From a virus, in the IMG/VR virus record IMGVR_UViG_3300023199_000261, positions 1 through 24,982 of that record: a DNA stretch of 24,982 nucleotides. One strand, written 5' to 3'. This document shows positions 1 through 8,261 of the stretch, piece by piece. Under the pieces are notes generated by a model. That model was not told where the DNA came from. It did not search any database and saw only the letters and a program-made list of their open reading frames with translations. Both the position numbers and the translations under genes were made by a program. Position 1 is the stretch's first letter. The number at the start of each line of letters is the position of its first letter.

Positions 1-849
1 CTACTGCCCGACTCGTTTCAGGTTCCCGTCCGGCATCTGCTGCCACTTGAATCCACCCGCTTCGATCAATGGTGCCGTGGCGGCCTGCGGTGCCGGTCGT
101 GCGGCGGGAGCGGGTCTGGCCTGAACCTGGTTAAACGGCCCCTGCTGCGTCCCGGTGTAGGGCTGGGGTGGACTGCCTCCGGGCTGACGGCCTTGAATCT
201 CGGCCAATTTCGCTTGAAATGCGGGGCTGCTTTCCACTGCTTCCTGGAACTGTGGACTGAGACGGATACTGTCGACGGCTCCCTGATCAACTTCACCGGT
301 CATCGGATCGGTTGTAATGGTCGGGAACATCTTAGTGACCGCCTCACTGACAAAGTTTTGCTGGTTTTGTGCTGCTTCCTGAGCCGGGTCAAATGGCACA
401 TCATATTTTTCCGTGGTTCCGTCCGGGTGTGTTTTGGTTATGGTTTTGGTCGGTCCGCCCTTCTCATAGTCTTGAAACAGCTTCTGACCCACGTTTTCCA
501 CTACCCACATTTTCTGCTGGGCGGCATGGATGGCTCCAGGGTCTCCGCTGCGCTGGGCCAGTTCCAGTGCCTGCTGGGCTTTACTGGTTTCTTCTGCGTG
601 GCGACTGTAAAGCTGGGTATAGCGGTCGTATGGATCGCTGGGGTTCCGGCCCTGAGCTGTCGACTCGATGGCCATACGGGCCTTTTTCAGCCTCGCCTGT
701 TTCAGGGCGATGTTGATGTCCATATCGGTCAGGCGTTTTTTGTCAAATTGCGCTTGCCGTTTTTCCTCTTTTCGGCGAGAAATATTTCCCTGGATCATTC
801 CTCCCAATGAGGCTCCGGTTCTGACGCCGCTTAAAAAATCTTGTGCCAT
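1..849 (-). CDS. Putative ejection / internal virion protein
   Basis: 282 residues with AAGGAGG 6-7 bases before the ATG; complete, its TAG being the first three bases of the window. The N-terminus (FLSGVRTGASLGGMIQGNI) is followed by a basic helical region (SRRKEEKRQAQFDKKRLTDMDINIALKQARLKKARMAIES). A Gln-rich helical part comes next (TSKAQQALELAQRSGDPGAIHAAQQKM). The tail is Pro/Ala/Gln-rich (VQARPAPAARPAPQAATAP). Composition and position point to an internal or ejection protein. It probably continues into further late genes outside the window. Confidence 0.55.
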   Translation of the reverse strand: MAQDFLSGVRTGASLGGMIQGNISRRKEEKRQAQFDKKRLTDMDINIALKQARLKKARMAIESTAQGRNPSDPYDRYTQLYSRHAEETSKAQQALELAQRSGDPGAIHAAQQKMWVVENVGQKLFQDYEKGGPTKTITKTHPDGTTEKYDVPFDPAQEAAQNQQNFVSEAVTKMFPTITTDPMTGEVDQGAVDSIRLSPQFQEAVESSPAFQAKLAEIQGRQPGGSPPQPYTGTQQGPFNQVQARPAPAARPAPQAATAPLIEAGGFKWQQMPDGNLKRVGQ

Positions 850-864
850 TGTAATCCTCCTTTT

Positions 865-1734
865 TTAGATAAATGATGTAGCCAGTCCCACTCCCATACC
901 GGCAACCTGCATCCACGGATTGCCCTGTGAAGACTGGTAGCTAAGGCCTGCATTATATCCACTCATTTGGGTCCCGTAGATGCTGCTATTATACCCCATC
1001 TGTGTCTTGTAAATATCTGAGGCAAAGGCAGCGCCCTGGGCGGATGCGTTTGGATTCGGTCCAGTGCCTCGCACGGGATTAGCCGGGGCCCATGGGGCTG
1101 CCCCTGCCTGGGCGCCGGAAATACTTCCAAACTGGGCAGTGGGTGTCGTTCCTGAGAGGAAGGCGCCTACGTTACCCAGTCGTTGCTGCCTCAATCTCTG
1201 GCGGGCCTCGCCCTTATATGCAGCCTCACTGGTAACCGGAGCGGACCCCATATAGTTTCCGCGCGCTACCTGCGCTCCCCGGATATCCTGTTCAAGCTCT
1301 CGCTCGAATTCGGGGTTCAGGCTGTATCCAGCTTCCAGATCCCCAATGACCGCCTCATAAAGTTTCTCCCGGGCATCAAAGCCCTCCGGATCGGATTCCT
1401 TTAACTGCTGACGGGCCTTTTCGACAAATTCGGAGCCATAGGCTTCCTGAAGCTCCAGAAGCATATCGGCCTGGGCAAAGGCGGTTTCTTTATTAATTTC
1501 CTGCTGCTTTTTGGTCAGGTCCGCATCGCTTCGACCGGCGAAGTCATAATCGACAGTTTTTTTGCCAACCTGCACGGAACCGGCATCGCCAAACATGGCG
1601 GCCGCTTCAATCTCCCTCCGCGCGGGCAGAGTTTCAATATCTGCGTAGATGCTTTCTCGGGCGGCGGCACCGTAATTTGGCGCGGGCTGCGGCTTTGGTG
1701 CAGGTGGCGGTGGGGGGGCTTTTGGGCTGCTCAT
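865..1734 (-). CDS. Putative ejection / internal virion protein
   Basis: 289 residues. It begins with a proline-rich stretch (PKAPPPPPAPKPQPAP). Then come a helical, charged middle (KKQQEINKETAFAQADMLLELQEAYGSEFVEKARQQL) and an Ala/Gly/Ser/Asn-rich C-terminus ending in a short hydrophobic segment (MQVAGMGVGLATSFI). Low complexity, Ala/Gly content and location after the nozzle gene fit podovirus ejection proteins that enter the host with the DNA. The exact family is not recognised. Confidence 0.55.
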   Translation of the reverse strand: MSSPKAPPPPPAPKPQPAPNYGAAARESIYADIETLPARREIEAAAMFGDAGSVQVGKKTVDYDFAGRSDADLTKKQQEINKETAFAQADMLLELQEAYGSEFVEKARQQLKESDPEGFDAREKLYEAVIGDLEAGYSLNPEFERELEQDIRGAQVARGNYMGSAPVTSEAAYKGEARQRLRQQRLGNVGAFLSGTTPTAQFGSISGAQAGAAPWAPANPVRGTGPNPNASAQGAAFASDIYKTQMGYNSSIYGTQMSGYNAGLSYQSSQGNPWMQVAGMGVGLATSFI

Positions 1735-1745
1735 TAGTTTTTCTC

Positions 1746-2147
1746 CTATAAATTTGCCAGGCGGCTTTTCATTTTATCGAAATCGAAAACCCATAACTTA
1801 GTCTGTCCTCGATGATACCGCTGGTGGGCTATCTTTTTCTTAGGTCCGTAGTTGGAGATAAATTTTTCAATCGCCAGGTGGTAGGTTTTGGGGTGCTTTC
1901 GGATACTGAGTTCCACCAAGAGAATATTTCCTTCAGGCTCAAATGCATAATGGTCTTCCACCTGGCTCAGGTCTGAGATAATCCGGGCCACTGCCAACCC
2001 GACTATTTGTTTTCGTAGCCGGATGACGGCAATCATTTTTCTCTGCCAGTGCCAATCCAGCCACTGGATTAGGGTCTTGCGGTCCCATTCCCGAGCAGGG
2101 GGATAATGCTTTAAAATGAAATTACCGATCTGGGCGATATCACTCAT
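1746..2147 (-). CDS. Hypothetical GNAT-like protein in the virion region
   Basis: 133 residues with GGAGAG 6 bases before the ATG. The pattern REWDRKTLIQWLDWHWQRKMIAVIRLRKQIVGLAVARI, then EGNILLVELSIRKHPKTYHLAIEKFISNYGP, resembles the beta-strand/helix order of acetyltransferase-fold proteins reported beside ejection genes in related phages. The acetyl-CoA loop is not clear. Function is unknown; an internal virion or accessory role is inferred from position. Confidence 0.55.
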   Translation of the reverse strand: MSDIAQIGNFILKHYPPAREWDRKTLIQWLDWHWQRKMIAVIRLRKQIVGLAVARIISDLSQVEDHYAFEPEGNILLVELSIRKHPKTYHLAIEKFISNYGPKKKIAHQRYHRGQTKLWVFDFDKMKSRLANL

Positions 2148-2149
2148 TA

Positions 2150-3691
2150 CTATCTCTCCGTGTCCACGGTGGTGAAATACGCGCTGGCTGTGTAGTTCCG
2201 GATTTGCAGCTTTCCTGCCGTGCTGGTGAACTTGACTTGCATTTCATAGAAGCGGCTTCCAGGGATGCTGGCGGCTCGCTTGACCGGTTTGGTATCCGGC
2301 ATGGTGAAGGGGAATCTAATCGGGAAGGTCCATCCGGGGTTGGCGGTGTCCACCAGTCCTTTAAAAATAGTCAGAGGTCCACCTCCATCCAGAATGGCTT
2401 CAACGGTGACTTGTGCCTTGGACTTTTCAAACTCTACTTGCAGGTGTCGGGGTGTCTTTTCTGCCGCCAGGTCCCCAAAGCTCATACCCCTGCTGAGGTG
2501 GATGGTTTCAATGTCCGCACCATCGTCCTGAAAGTCCGCGTCCACTTCATTGGCAATGAGGGTGTAATCCCTCCACTGTTTGACGGTGCCATCGTGCTGG
2601 CAGATCACCATGCGGTGCTGGTCGTTGAACATCGTCCGGACAAATTGGCGTGGAGTCCACCCGGTCCAGTAACCGGACCAGTTCCGGATCAGGGAATTGT
2701 AGACCAGCACAATGTTTGGCTCTGTGGAATTATCCACCGGGACGGCCAGAATGTAGCGGTTATTCCAGACCATGGCACAGCTTTTACTGGCATGGTCCCA
2801 GTTAATGCGGTCGATCCAGTCTTGAATGGGGCTACTGATCGGGTCGGTCACCTCAAAATTCTGCCCTTCGGTCAGGCGGCGGATGGTATGCACTCCGGAT
2901 CGGGAGAGGAACCAGACATCCCTGCCAAACATGACCATAGACCGATGGGCTACACATCCAACGTTGGCTTCAATGGGCGTGACCACCCATTCACTGGCAT
3001 TGCTGGCCTGCGGGTCGGCATTCACCACGTGGATACTGTGTTCCTTGCCCACCACCAGGTTGTAACCTTCCCAGGGGCAGAGTCCGGTGATGGCATCGTT
3101 ATCTCCACGGCCAACGGATATGGACCAGTTCACCTTGTCCCATGTCTGGCCGTCGAGCAAGTCAGACCGGAGTAGTTCATCCGCATTCTGTGTCCCGGCT
3201 GCGAAGATTGCCCCGGCATGACTGACCATGAACTGACAAAGGGGCGGGTCGGTCGCTCCGTTCCCCTCGTCTGTAATGCTTGTGCCTTCATAGCTGTGGA
3301 CATTATTCACCCCGTCGGTGAAATAGATTCGGTTGACCAGTTGCGCCATGTCCACTTGCGCGCTGCTGGCGGGGGTGTAGCCACTCAGAGAGGTTAGGGT
3401 TGACCCGTCCCACTTGGAGACTCCGCCGTTCCCGGCTAGTAGAAGTTCTTCCAGGCTGGGCGTTTTAAAGTAGCGCGCACCCTGAACCGTGATAGTCAGA
3501 TCGGTTACCGCCTCAGTTCCCCGACGGGTGATGAAGTTCCCGTTCCGGTCCGGGTCCGAGTTTTTTCCGAGCGAAAACTGGTTTTGGTCCAGCAGATTTG
3601 AACGGAGGCGACTGTGCTGGCCACCATTAAAGGCCAGACACTGGTCGAAGGCCAGCGGATCATCCAGGCCGTTATTGCTATGGTATGGCAT
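2150..3691 (-). CDS. Putative tail nozzle / stabilisation protein (beta-propeller)
   Basis: 513 residues with repeated beta-blade-like segments: GARYFKTPSLEELLLAGNGGVSKWDGSTL, AQLVNRIYFTDGVNNVHSYEG, GAIFAAGTQNADELLRSD, GLCPWEGYNLVVGKEHSIHVVN, DVWFLSRSGVHTIRRL and RYILAVPVDNS. Size, position after the adaptor and repeated blades fit nozzle proteins at the tail tip of podoviruses. The C-terminal ~120 residues look like a beta sandwich. It begins in a TAATG overlap. Confidence 0.65.
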   Translation of the reverse strand: MPYHSNNGLDDPLAFDQCLAFNGGQHSRLRSNLLDQNQFSLGKNSDPDRNGNFITRRGTEAVTDLTITVQGARYFKTPSLEELLLAGNGGVSKWDGSTLTSLSGYTPASSAQVDMAQLVNRIYFTDGVNNVHSYEGTSITDEGNGATDPPLCQFMVSHAGAIFAAGTQNADELLRSDLLDGQTWDKVNWSISVGRGDNDAITGLCPWEGYNLVVGKEHSIHVVNADPQASNASEWVVTPIEANVGCVAHRSMVMFGRDVWFLSRSGVHTIRRLTEGQNFEVTDPISSPIQDWIDRINWDHASKSCAMVWNNRYILAVPVDNSTEPNIVLVYNSLIRNWSGYWTGWTPRQFVRTMFNDQHRMVICQHDGTVKQWRDYTLIANEVDADFQDDGADIETIHLSRGMSFGDLAAEKTPRHLQVEFEKSKAQVTVEAILDGGGPLTIFKGLVDTANPGWTFPIRFPFTMPDTKPVKRAASIPGSRFYEMQVKFTSTAGKLQIRNYTASAYFTTVDTER

Positions 3692-4347
3692 TAGCGGTAT
3701 CCGATATCTGACATATGTCCGTGAATTCCCTGCTCAACCGGGATGATTTGTTGGATTCGGGCCTCCTGGTAGCTTTCGATGTGCTGCATCTTGGTCAGTA
3801 GTGCTGACGCTTCCTGCTGCTTAACCTGGGCCTTACCAAACTGGCGGTCGTATTGGAGAAGGTCATGCTCCACAAAGGCAATTAGAGTATTGGTCACGCC
3901 ATGCAACCGGGGACTGTCCCCATCTTCATTCATCGGAGTAATTTTTTCCTTACCCAGAATGAGCAAGGTCCCGTCCTTATCCGGTTTTTCCAAGAGCTGG
4001 ATCCGAGCCTGACCGCTCACTTCAGAGAGGCGGATAAACCGCATGGGCGTTCCGGTCCGTTCGAATACTTCCGGATCCAGTTTGAAAACCGTTTCATGGT
4101 CGATCGGCAACACCTCATGCTTTTCCCACCTGACCGCAACGGGAAAATCCATAGTATTGTCTAAAAGGACTGTCGATGTCCCTTCGGTGACAGACTGGCT
4201 TTCTGTCATTAGACTGTCCCGCCAGACACATTCATCCCAGATCATTTCATACCGCCGGGTTACGAAGTCCTTGGCCAGCGCCAAGGTGTCAGTGTCCGTT
4301 CTCTGGAGCTTTCGAGTTACGAGGTCTGCTATTTCTGCGCGTGTCAT
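3691..4347 (-). CDS. Putative tail adaptor / tubular protein
   Basis: 218 residues. The N-terminus is helical (EIADLVTRKLQRTDTDTLALAKDFVTRRYEMIWDECVW). A beta-rich middle follows (STVLLDNTMDFPVAVRWEKHEVLPIDHETVFKLDPEVFERTG, then MRFIRLSE, ARIQLLEKPDKDGTLLILGKE). A helical C-terminus ends it. This helix-beta-helix layout upstream of a nozzle-like gene matches adaptors that join portal and tail in short-tailed phages. It ends in TAATG coupling to the next gene. Confidence 0.6.
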   Translation of the reverse strand: MTRAEIADLVTRKLQRTDTDTLALAKDFVTRRYEMIWDECVWRDSLMTESQSVTEGTSTVLLDNTMDFPVAVRWEKHEVLPIDHETVFKLDPEVFERTGTPMRFIRLSEVSGQARIQLLEKPDKDGTLLILGKEKITPMNEDGDSPRLHGVTNTLIAFVEHDLLQYDRQFGKAQVKQQEASALLTKMQHIESYQEARIQQIIPVEQGIHGHMSDIGYR

Positions 4348-4631
4348 TGCTGCTTTTCCAAGCGATTTAATCTATCGTTGTGGGTTCCCAAAATAATTCG
4401 ATTTGAGCGGATAGATTCCAAAGCCGTAGCCATGTCTCTTGCCGCTTCAATGGGCGTATAGCTAGCCTGTCCCCCCTGCCATGTCTCGATTTTCGCCATG
4501 CGCTCCCCTAGGTCAACAAGCTTATATAACGCCCACCCATTTATCGGTATCAACACAGATAGGCACAGCGCTGATACCACTGTTGCCAACAACCGAGTTA
4601 TGTTTGCCCAGTCTCCTTTAAGCTCATTCAT
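4344..4631 (-). CDS. Small membrane protein with one transmembrane segment and coiled-coil tail
   Basis: 95 residues from ATG 4631, chosen because it forms an ATGA overlap with the small upstream gene and has AGGA 9 bases upstream; an extended GTG start at 4706 would use the other gene's sequence. A strong transmembrane segment (LLATVVSALCLSVLIPINGWALY) is followed by a charged helical tail (VDLGERMAKIETWQ ... HNDRLNRLEKQQ). The layout resembles small phage inner-membrane or spanin-like proteins, but no family is certain. It overlaps the adaptor gene by 4 bases. Confidence 0.6.
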   Translation of the reverse strand: MNELKGDWANITRLLATVVSALCLSVLIPINGWALYKLVDLGERMAKIETWQGGQASYTPIEAARDMATALESIRSNRIILGTHNDRLNRLEKQQ

Positions 4632-4729
4632 TGAGGCAAATCCTGCCAGCCCTGCGTGAACATAAATCCTGCCAATACCAATGCCGTAAGTCCGTGCATT
4701 TTCCACATTGTTATGTCTTTCGGGTTCAT
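4628..4729 (-). CDS. Very small putative membrane protein, 33 residues
   Basis: ATG 4729 lies 2 bases after the upstream stop; an in-frame ATG at 4708 is an alternative start. The peptide starts MNPKDITMWKMHG, has a hydrophobic stretch (LTALVLAGFMF) and ends TQGWQDLPQ. Its TGA overlaps the ATG at 4631 of the next gene (ATGA), the same coupling used throughout this operon. It fills an otherwise unexplained 100-base gap. It may be a membrane or signal-type peptide; function unknown. The ribosome site is weak. Confidence 0.5.
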   Translation of the reverse strand: MNPKDITMWKMHGLTALVLAGFMFTQGWQDLPQ

Positions 4730-4731
4730 AA

Positions 4732-5076
4732 TTACAATTCTTTATATGTCACTTTAAGCTGGTTCAGTTCTTCTTCCGTGATTTCTTCCACTGAAGAGAG
4801 CCGATCGTCGGTTGCCAGCGCATTAACTAAATCCTTCGACCAGAGCGCACAGTAGGCCAGCCTGCCATCGGTCAGTGACGTCGGGCTTGCGTTGTATCCC
4901 AGCGTCATTGCCTGCCACCCGCTGCCGTCGTGCTTAACGCAGATCGTTTTGACGGGCTTGATCGGACGCTTGGGCACGTAGTAGGCTGTCGCCCCGTAGT
5001 CGCGCTCAAGGTCGGCAATGATCCCGGCCAACTCTGCCGGGAATGCAAATATCCGCTCTGTCTGGTCAAAGTGCAT
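4732..5076 (-). CDS. Hypothetical protein
   Basis: 114 residues, soluble, no recognised domain. It contains a basic/aromatic strand region (YGATAYYVPKRPIKPVKTICVKHDGSGWQ) and an acidic C-terminus (RLSSVEEITEEELNQLK). It starts inside the end of the lectin-like gene and ends 2 bases before a very small membrane-protein gene. Confidence 0.6.
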   Translation of the reverse strand: MHFDQTERIFAFPAELAGIIADLERDYGATAYYVPKRPIKPVKTICVKHDGSGWQAMTLGYNASPTSLTDGRLAYCALWSKDLVNALATDDRLSSVEEITEEELNQLKVTYKEL

Positions 5077-5824
5077 CGATTAAGTCGCTTAGGTTTACAA
5101 TGTTGCCTGTGTCCAATAGAACGCCCTCAAAAATTAAAACAGCCGATACCAATCCCTTAAATTGATCAGCCGGGTTTGTGGTCTTATTGACCTGACCAAC
5201 GCGCCATTGCCTCCCCTCCAGCGTCATGCCATCTACCGTTACGCAGAAAACGTGCTCGCCCGCTGAGTAGCTACCTGCATACGGCACCCCGTCCACATAC
5301 AATACTTTAGTGCCTGTCGAAAGAGCCGACATCCTGATGTCGGACAAGTCCGTGAAGTTTTTCAAGCTGAGCCAGAGCCCCCCGGAGTTAAAGGCTTCTG
5401 CCGCCGACAACACTACGGAATTTTGATTAGCTGTTGCTCCCCACAATGAGTTCGCCCGAGTGAACACGGTGACATCCGGGCTGGCAGGAATGTGTGCGGT
5501 GTTGCCATACTGGGTGGTTCCGGCAAAATTGATTCCCCCAGCCCCCCACGACGGGGCATTAACCAGCGTCATGTTGTTAGCCGTCAACCCGCCCAGCCCG
5601 TAAACCGTCGCGCCGCTCCCGGCGTTCTGGGTGGATTTCATGGGGTAGGCTCGAAAATTATCCCAAAGCTCTTCGGCTTTAACATACCGGGTTAGAGCAT
5701 CAAGCGCAGCCAGATCCGTAGCCCCGGAGGCCGCCGCAAACGCCAGCACATCCGCATCCAGAGACTTGCGGTTCAGGTTTTGGTTCAGTGGCCGGGTGAG
5801 CGGGTTTGTCTGGAGTCCGGTCAT
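5066..5824 (-). CDS. Tail protein with lectin-like (concanavalin-type) domain
   Basis: 252 residues. The N-terminal ~45 residues are helical and may attach to the tail (LDADVLAFAAASGATDLAALDALTRYVKAEELW). The rest looks like a beta jelly-roll: GINFAGTTQYGNT, SPDVTVFTRAN, GLWLSLKNFTDLSDIRMSA, EHVFCVTVDGMTLEGRQWRVG, LVSAVLIFEGVLLD. This order is typical of phage LamG/concanavalin-like proteins that contact surface glycans. It overlaps the next gene by 11 bases. Confidence 0.6.
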   Translation of the reverse strand: MTGLQTNPLTRPLNQNLNRKSLDADVLAFAAASGATDLAALDALTRYVKAEELWDNFRAYPMKSTQNAGSGATVYGLGGLTANNMTLVNAPSWGAGGINFAGTTQYGNTAHIPASPDVTVFTRANSLWGATANQNSVVLSAAEAFNSGGLWLSLKNFTDLSDIRMSALSTGTKVLYVDGVPYAGSYSAGEHVFCVTVDGMTLEGRQWRVGQVNKTTNPADQFKGLVSAVLIFEGVLLDTGNIVNLSDLIDAL

Positions 5825-5828
5825 TACT

Positions 5829-6092
5829 CTAAAAAGCTACCGCGGTAATATCCAGGCTTCCACCGCCGCCGGTGGTGGTGACGCGGAGTTGGCATTTCGG
5901 AAGGCGGAATTCTCCTCCTCCCCCTGCTATTAGAGTGGTATACGTGCCCACTTCATCCCAAGTGGTGCCGTCGGTGGTGAATTCTAGCTTGGCGGTGGCA
6001 CCGTCAAAGGCGCCTTGGGCGGTGAAGGCTCCGGGGCCACCACTCCACGGGCCGAGTTCGTGGTTGTCGTTGGTGGTGATTTTTATTTGCAT
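5829..6092 (-). CDS. Small beta-rich virion-type protein
   Basis: 87 residues, Gly/Thr-rich, alternating hydrophobic and polar residues (MQIKITTNDNHELGPW, AKLEFTTDGTTWDEVGTYT, CQLRVTTTGGGGSLDITAVAF). It reads like a compact beta sandwich found as a small protein beside phage fibre genes. No catalytic motif is present. Function unknown. Confidence 0.6.
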   Translation of the reverse strand: MQIKITTNDNHELGPWSGGPGAFTAQGAFDGATAKLEFTTDGTTWDEVGTYTTLIAGGGGEFRLPKCQLRVTTTGGGGSLDITAVAF

Positions 6093-6107
6093 TATCTTTT
6101 TCCGGGC

Positions 6108-6518
6108 CTACTCGGCCAGGACCTCCTTCAGTTCATAGGGTTTGGGTTCAAAATGGGTTTCTCCTGCCAGTGCCTTGGTCTGCTGGGCGGTCATCCAGGT
6201 CTCCACGGAATCCAGCTTAGGTTTGGCTCCAGGCGTAGGATTGGTTAGGCGCTTATGAAGCAGGGACACTTTGGCATCGGCATCATAGCCTTCTTTAATT
6301 AAGAATTCCCGCAATTGGTCGATTGCTGGTGGCTGTCCTACTTCTAACGCTTTATACTCTGAAACGTAGGTATCAAATTCTTCGGGGTCTGGTTCGGGTA
6401 GTGTGGGGTGTTCCCATGCGGTAATAGATCCATCATCGAGATTCACAGACAATCGGGTTGCATCTGGGAATTTCCACCTCAGAACATCTGATAGCTTTCC
6501 TCCGTATGGGTTGCTCAT
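6108..6518 (-). CDS. Small protein after the fibre, possible chaperone/assembly protein
   Basis: 136 residues with GGAGG 7 bases before the ATG and a 4-base overlap with the fibre gene. It has an N-terminal segment on numerical/beta elements (VNLDDGSITAWEHPTLPEPDPEE) similar in style to XkdW-like or fibre-assembly proteins. A helical middle follows (PPAIDQLREFLIKEGYDADAKVSLL). Family not certain. Its place immediately after a fibre gene is typical for fibre assembly factors. Confidence 0.5.
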   Translation of the reverse strand: MSNPYGGKLSDVLRWKFPDATRLSVNLDDGSITAWEHPTLPEPDPEEFDTYVSEYKALEVGQPPAIDQLREFLIKEGYDADAKVSLLHKRLTNPTPGAKPKLDSVETWMTAQQTKALAGETHFEPKPYELKEVLAE

Positions 6519-7621
6519 GGTAGGACCTCCATAATTGTTAAACTGGCTTTACTGGTGCCCCCGAAAAATCTATTGGAATTGTTCCCGTTCAAATAAAGCG
6601 TATCGCTCTCCGGTCCAATTCTGACTTTGTAAGTTCTTGAAGATGTTGTTCCCGCTGCAATAACTGAGCGAAAACTAATCGCTCCATCAACTCCCTTGTG
6701 GTAACGAGTTCCGCTAGCCATAGATGCCGCTAAAGCATCGGCTTGACTGTCAACAAAAAGAGCTACGGTTATATGTTTGCCCCAGTCAAGCCACAAGCAC
6801 GGTATGTCAACGTGTATCAACAGGACGGACGCTGCGTTTGACGGAGTAATGCTGGCAGCTAAGATTTGCTCTCCCTCCGTGTTCTGCGGAATGGTGTCAT
6901 CAGGGGGGATTTGTGTTGTATGGCTGGAATACGTGGCATTTTCATCCGTGACTACTTGCACTACCTTTCCTCTAACAGGTGAATGCGTGATTATGAAGGA
7001 AACTATATCGCCTGGGCTGTAGCGTTTAATATCGGTCGAAGTTCCTTCTGTGATTGAAGTTCCTTCCACTTGCGGCACTGCTGCGTTGTAGGCCGTAACG
7101 ACGGCCGCATCAGTCATACCAATATTCAATCCTCCGACCGCTTGAAAAAAAAGTCCATCGTAAACGCATGTAATGACCGCACCTGATCTAATATCTGAAC
7201 TGCTTAAGTCTTCATTTCCTGCTTTCTTGATGCTTTTAGCTCCCAAACCGTTGACATTGAGAGTGCTGGCTCCGGTGTTGGCGTTGGCTGCTTTGAAGCG
7301 AACTAATAATCCTGCTTCGTAGGCACTTGGCACTGCGGTCAAGGTCACGCTGTAGGCATTTGCACTGCCAGTATCCGGTTTGTAATTTCTGATCGTATCC
7401 GATAGCGCGATTGCCTTCAACATAGTCAGCCAGGTAACTTTCCTGAGATTGCCACCAGCCTCGATAAGCAGATCGTCACCGGTTGCCAATGACGATGTGG
7501 CGGTCTGAGCATCGATCGCATCTTTATTGATTGTGGCACCCTCCAGAAAGGCATGCAGATCAGCGGCGTAATACTCGCCGTTGTCGTCGAAGCTGGATGG
7601 TCGGGTCAGGTGTCCTGACAT
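6515..7621 (-). CDS. Tail fibre-like protein
   Basis: 368 residues. Residues ~75-165 form a repeat-like beta domain common in phage fibres (NYKPDTGSANAYSVTLTAVPSAYEAGLLVRFKA, then GASTLNVNGLGAKSIKK and GAVITCVYDGLFFQAVG). The C-terminal part (EGEQILAASITPSNAASVLLIHVD to TLYLNGNNSNRFFGGTSKASLTIMEV) is Ser/Thr/Gly-rich and beta-strand-like, as in receptor-binding tips. It probably binds the host surface. Its TGA overlaps the ATG of the next gene. Confidence 0.7.
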   Translation of the reverse strand: MSGHLTRPSSFDDNGEYYAADLHAFLEGATINKDAIDAQTATSSLATGDDLLIEAGGNLRKVTWLTMLKAIALSDTIRNYKPDTGSANAYSVTLTAVPSAYEAGLLVRFKAANANTGASTLNVNGLGAKSIKKAGNEDLSSSDIRSGAVITCVYDGLFFQAVGGLNIGMTDAAVVTAYNAAVPQVEGTSITEGTSTDIKRYSPGDIVSFIITHSPVRGKVVQVVTDENATYSSHTTQIPPDDTIPQNTEGEQILAASITPSNAASVLLIHVDIPCLWLDWGKHITVALFVDSQADALAASMASGTRYHKGVDGAISFRSVIAAGTTSSRTYKVRIGPESDTLYLNGNNSNRFFGGTSKASLTIMEVLP

Positions 7622-8259
7622 CAGGCTTGGCCTCCTGTGGCTTCAAAGTAGGCGCAGTGCGGGGTCTCGAATCGTCCGCCCCAGAGCCATCCATTACTCT
7701 CGAAAGCCCGAACTACATCAGGGTGAATCATTCCCTTCTCCGGATCATACGGCTCTCCGTAGAGGTTCCGGGCCGGGTCGATGGTGATAGCGGCTCCATA
7801 GGCATGCATGGACAGTTCCGCGCTGCCTTCCCGGGCCCGGAATGCGTAGGTCTCTCCGATAAAGTCGGCCCCGGCATCCCGGATTCCTTCCGGTCCCATT
7901 TTTTCCAGTATCTCATGGAATATTTTGACCAGACTGGATTCCACTTCGGTGTGAATCGTGCAGTGGTTCAGGACCACTTCCGGCATCACTGCCAGTCGCA
8001 TGGCATACGGTAACGGCATCCGGGACAGGTAAACCCCTTCCCACGAACGAGAAGGTTTACCTGTATTCCGGTCGATCTCGATCTGTCCAAAAAATAGATC
8101 AAAGGCTTTACTGAACCGCTTCGGGAACGGACTGGTTCCTCGGGGCTTGGGAGGTAGCTTGACGGGATTAACCTCTGTTTCATTTGTGCCGGGGCCCTGA
8201 TTAAAGGAGCTGTTGACGCCCTTTGGGTCAGTCGTTTGTTCTGTAGTTGCTTTATTCAT
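7621..8259 (-). CDS. M15 peptidase-like protein with degraded zinc site
   Basis: 212 residues from ATG 8259 (AAGGA 7 bases upstream). A Pro/Asn-rich N-terminus of ~45 residues precedes a domain resembling the phage M15 group: RAREGSAELSMHAYGAAITIDPARN..GEPYDPEKGMIHPDVVRAFESNGWLWGGRFETPHCAYFEA. The SxHxxGxAxD motif keeps Ser150, His152, Gly155 and Ala157, but the Asp ligand is Thr159. The final [M]HF motif reads AYF (Tyr204), with a displaced His201. It is likely non-catalytic, perhaps a virion peptidoglycan-binding or structural protein. It lies between capsid and fibre genes and ends in TGATG coupling to the fibre. Confidence 0.65.
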   Translation of the reverse strand: MNKATTEQTTDPKGVNSSFNQGPGTNETEVNPVKLPPKPRGTSPFPKRFSKAFDLFFGQIEIDRNTGKPSRSWEGVYLSRMPLPYAMRLAVMPEVVLNHCTIHTEVESSLVKIFHEILEKMGPEGIRDAGADFIGETYAFRAREGSAELSMHAYGAAITIDPARNLYGEPYDPEKGMIHPDVVRAFESNGWLWGGRFETPHCAYFEATGGQA

Positions 8260-8261
8260 AG

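Noticed and set aside
193-810. Long plus-strand open frames opposite the ejection, nozzle, capsid and scaffold genes
   Set aside because: They lie wholly opposite well-supported minus-strand genes, lack ribosome sites and show no recognisable domains; they are antisense shadows.
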